Below the pieces are notes generated by a model. The model was not told where the DNA came from. It did not search any database and was given only the letters and a program-made list of their open reading frames with translations. The translations under genes and the position numbers were made by a program. From NCBI GenBank assembly GCA_023389035.1, contig JAEWFC010000024.1, forward strand, positions 1 through 64,000: 64,000 bases of DNA, written 5' to 3'. Of this stretch, positions 61,433-64,000 are shown one piece after another. Each line of letters begins with the position of its first letter. Within the stretch, counting starts at the first letter, position 1. This DNA comes from Acidobacteriota bacterium. GTDB lineage: Bacteria; Acidobacteriota; Blastocatellia; Pyrinomonadales; Pyrinomonadaceae.

Positions 61433-63075
61433 GGCGTTGTATCTGCACTCGCCGGCGCTGTATTCGTATTTGTATTTGCTGCTGTATTTGTATTCGCTGC
61501 GTTACCGCCCGCCGTTCTAACCGCTCCGTATTCGTTCTTGAACCGCACGTCAGCCGGGCCGGAATTCATGATCGCCCGCATCATCGCGATGTCTGCAAGA
61601 ATCGAGACGGCCGCCTGTGCCGGCAAGATCTCGTCCTTGCGGCCGACAACTATCTTGAACTGCTGCTCCGCTTCCCACTGCTTTCCGTCAAGAAACAGAG
61701 CTCGCCCGAGCAGGTAAAAGTCCGTCGCGTCCTGCGGACTCGCCGACCGAGCCTGCGCGTAAGCTGCAGGATCACGATCGACGCTCCAACGAAGTTCCTC
61801 TAAGGTTGACGCCGGGACGTTATTCGAACGGGGAGCAATGTTCTCGACTGCGACCGGGGTGGGTTCCGGAGGCGGCGGCTGAGATTGCCATAAATAGTAG
61901 ACAGCGGCGGCGCCGATCGCTCCGCCGACAAGCAGATAGACGATCGACCTAAGCACACTGCCTGCACCATTTCCAGACGATACTTCAGGTTGGTCGTAAA
62001 TAGTTGTAGGACGTCTCTCCGGTACGAGTTCCGGTTTTGGCTCAAGCTGGCCTTCAGACGCGGGAACCACAACACGTTCGGATTCGTAATCGCGATCGTC
62101 GGGCGTAAGATCCGAAAGATCGACGCCGGCATTGGAATCGACTTCGTCCCCGTCCATCAAATATGAATCGTCGTCGCCACCGCTAACATTTGATATATCA
62201 TCAGTTACTGGTGGCAGGTTAAGGTCGTCCAGTAGATGTCCTCCCGTCGTGCGGGCGGAGGCAATGGTCGGTTCTTCGTCGGACGCGGTGATGGCCGGTT
62301 CCGAGAGAACGCCTGGTGTGACGCTCTCATCGTTAGGCAGTCGGACGACGACGGCGGTCAAATTGTCTTCCGCACCACGGCTGTAACATAGCTCCTTCAT
62401 GCGATCGCAGACAACATTCACGTCACTGACAGCGTTTAACAGATCTGCGATCTCCTGATCATTAATGTGGCGGGTGATTCCGTCAGAGCAGATCAGGAAA
62501 GTGGTGCCGGGTTCAAGAATGATCGAACGCACGTCGACGTCGACGGTCACGTCCGCACCTACTGCACGGCTGATGACGTTGCGGCTTGGGTGGTTCGCAG
62601 CCTGCTCGGCCGACATTCTGCCCGCCCGCACCTCTTCTTCAACTACGGAGTGATCCTGTGTCTCGCGAAACAGCCGACCTTCGCGGTCGAGCCGGTACAA
62701 TCTGGAATCTCCGACGTGTGCGATCGTCGCCGTATAACCTGAAATATGCAATGCGACGATGGTTGTCGCCATCGATGCGAGCTGTGGAAGCTCGCTGGCC
62801 ATTTGGTTGATCGCAGTGTTCGCGCGATCGATCGCGACGGTCATGATCTCTTCAGGGTCGATCGACCCAGAGTAGTTGGCGAACGCCTCGCCGATTATCT
62901 CAACGGCCATTTGCGAGGCCACGTCGCCGGCCATCGCACCGCCGACGCCGTCTGCCACAGCAAAGATGCCGTATTCAGGCATCGAAAGGTACGAATCTTC
63001 GTTTTGCGGGCGCTTGTCGCTGAGACCGCGGTCGCTGACCGCTGCGGTTACAAGATTTAGGGTTGGGTCCATCAT
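61429..63075 (-). CDS. PP2C-type Ser/Thr protein phosphatase with membrane helix
   Basis: The 548-residue protein has an N-terminal PP2C domain (about 8-240) with RGLSDKRPQNEDSY, ADGVGGAMAGDVAS, AHVGDSRLYRLDREG, CSDGITRHIND and GAEDNLTAVVV, the metal-binding aspartates of bacterial PstP/Stp1. An acidic linker, one membrane helix (about 382-402) and an external alpha-helical part (about 430-515) follow, with an Asn/Thr/Ala tail. It probably reverses the kinases' phosphorylation. ATG 63075 is preferred to the frame from 63117. It lies 63 bp after the SEDS gene on the same strand. Confidence 0.92.
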   Translation of the reverse strand: MMDPTLNLVTAAVSDRGLSDKRPQNEDSYLSMPEYGIFAVADGVGGAMAGDVASQMAVEIIGEAFANYSGSIDPEEIMTVAIDRANTAINQMASELPQLASMATTIVALHISGYTATIAHVGDSRLYRLDREGRLFRETQDHSVVEEEVRAGRMSAEQAANHPSRNVISRAVGADVTVDVDVRSIILEPGTTFLICSDGITRHINDQEIADLLNAVSDVNVVCDRMKELCYSRGAEDNLTAVVVRLPNDESVTPGVLSEPAITASDEEPTIASARTTGGHLLDDLNLPPVTDDISNVSGGDDDSYLMDGDEVDSNAGVDLSDLTPDDRDYESERVVVPASEGQLEPKPELVPERRPTTIYDQPEVSSGNGAGSVLRSIVYLLVGGAIGAAAVYYLWQSQPPPPEPTPVAVENIAPRSNNVPASTLEELRWSVDRDPAAYAQARSASPQDATDFYLLGRALFLDGKQWEAEQQFKIVVGRKDEILPAQAAVSILADIAMMRAIMNSGPADVRFKNEYGAVRTAGGNAANTNTAANTNTNTAPASADTTP

Positions 63076-63138
63076 TAGTTGTTGGGGGAAAATCGTCAAC
63101 GTTGGCAATAAGTTCAAATGATCGTGTAGCTTAGCCGG

Positions 63139-64000
63139 CTACGCCTGATGTGTTAGCTGAATGTCATCATTCTGCCGATCGACCGCGTTACTATGTGAAA
63201 ATGCCATCAGCATACCGAGCATTGCAAAGCTCGTGATCAGTGAAAAGCCGCCATGGCTGACAAACGGCAGCGTGATCCCGGTCATTGGAAGAGCGCGTGT
63301 AATGCCGCCGATGTTTACCAGTGCCTGAAATCCGATGAACGCCGCGAGACCGATCGAACAGAGCTTTGTGAACATGTCGCGCGAGTCTAAAGCCGTTCTA
63401 ACACCTGCACTTACGAGCACGATCAGGGCAAAGGTTATCAACAAACCCCCAAAAAGTCCAAGTTCTTCTGCTAGTGCCGCGAAGATGTAATCTGAATCCG
63501 CGACCGGTATCAGTTCGGGATAACCCAATCCAAGGCCGCGGCCCGTCATTCCGCCCGACGCAAGCCCGTAAGTTGCCTGTGCCGGTTGGAATGCTAGCAC
63601 GTCGAACCACGCATCAACATTGATCGTCCGCATTAGATCGGGATTTTGCTCCACCATTGCCGGCAGGCCCGGATCGCGTTCCACGAGCCGCTTGTAATAG
63701 CCGTCAAAATCGTCCTTCCACCAGATGGTTTCGGGCGGCGGCGGGTTAAAGCCATCGAGCCAAAGATGAAACCGCTGTTGAATGCGGTCCGGCAGCACGG
63801 CCTTGACGGGTTTCGCCAGCGTCGGCAGCAGGGGTATGCGGTCCTGGGTCGAGACGGGCAGGGCACCGACGACCAATATACCCACCATCAGCAAAACGCT
63901 GCCAACCAGCACGAACCGCTGCGAAAAACGCCTGACCGCGATCAGGTAAAGCGTCGCATATACCGAGCTGAAGACCATCATCTGCCCGAAGTCTTTCAGC
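63139..64000 (-). CDS. FtsW/RodA/SpoVE (SEDS) family protein, 3' part only
   Basis: The reading frame runs past the window end: upstream of an internal Met the codons give LKDFGQMMVFSSVY without a stop, so only the last about 286 residues are present. Visible SEDS marks are the DFGQMMVF segment, a large extracytoplasmic loop (QRFHLWLDGFNPPPPETIWWK), EELGLFGGLLITFALIVL and ITRALPMTGITLPFVSHGGFSL near the end. SEDS proteins polymerise peptidoglycan glycan strands. Adjacent PP2C phosphatase recalls the pstP-rodA order of actinobacteria. FtsW and RodA cannot be told apart here. Confidence 0.9.
   Translation of the reverse strand, partial: LKDFGQMMVFSSVYATLYLIAVRRFSQRFVLVGSVLLMVGILVVGALPVSTQDRIPLLPTLAKPVKAVLPDRIQQRFHLWLDGFNPPPPETIWWKDDFDGYYKRLVERDPGLPAMVEQNPDLMRTINVDAWFDVLAFQPAQATYGLASGGMTGRGLGLGYPELIPVADSDYIFAALAEELGLFGGLLITFALIVLVSAGVRTALDSRDMFTKLCSIGLAAFIGFQALVNIGGITRALPMTGITLPFVSHGGFSLITSFAMLGMLMAFSHSNAVDRQNDDIQLTHQA

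Overview
The window (about 54% G+C by impression) looks like chromosome from an Acidobacteriota member, probably class Blastocatellia, family Pyrinomonadaceae. This is an inference from gene content: zinc-ribbon-tagged Ser/Thr kinases, FHA fusions, LVIVD plus VCBS-repeat secreted proteins, several M28 peptidases and a very large PAS/GAF hybrid kinase. No rRNA or other definitive marker is present. There is no prophage or intact insertion sequence.

Layout. 1-4259: a perfect 48-bp palindrome at the edge, a small secreted peptide, a TgpA-like transglutaminase and rimO. 4264-13109 (minus): a 2156-residue hybrid histidine kinase followed by a YbjQ protein, a DUF1304 membrane protein and a membrane-anchored AAA ATPase. 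13457-16173: secreted M28 peptidase, terminator, a 21-bp minisatellite and nth. 16263-23122 (plus): DegT aminotransferase, TPR protein, O-antigen-ligase-like protein and an M16 protease pair. 23165-25653: DUF1579-like protein, Rad52-like protein, a divergent XRE regulator and a small membrane protein. 25735-32933 (minus): a trpEDCFBA-aroF operon whose trp junctions are all 4-bp overlaps, lacking trpG and preceded by a leader peptide with two Trp codons and a terminator hairpin abutting the trpE start, which together form a classical attenuator. 32934-37664: argS, a secreted protein, a second 21-bp minisatellite, larC and folE. 37724-45760: M28 peptidase, metG, a BrnT/antitoxin pair with a frameshifted toxin, tatD, yajQ, a signal peptidase I, a polyprenyl diphosphate synthase and a HARE-HTH protein. 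45879-54510: LVIVD/VCBS protein, FHA-PrsW fusion, tRNA-Lys(CTT), two Ser/Thr kinases and two zinc-ribbon membrane proteins. 54507-60515 (minus): O-antigen ligase, SIS protein, YihY, alr and a carboxyltransferase. 60635-64000: an rRNA/tRNA methyltransferase, a PP2C phosphatase and the 3' part of an ftsW/rodA gene.

How the parts relate. The trp-aroF operon sends carbon from DAHP to tryptophan under one leader. The kinases, FHA proteins and PP2C phosphatase form a probable Ser/Thr phosphosignalling set; the phosphatase sits next to a cell-wall SEDS gene, as pstP sits next to rodA in actinobacteria. Alr, the SIS-domain enzyme and the O-antigen ligases serve envelope construction.

Several genes lack a Shine-Dalgarno sequence and carry a -10-like hexamer only 6-8 nt before the ATG, which suggests leaderless transcripts, possibly including the trp leader. 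All functional calls are read from the translated sequence and recalled family motifs; no database search was run.
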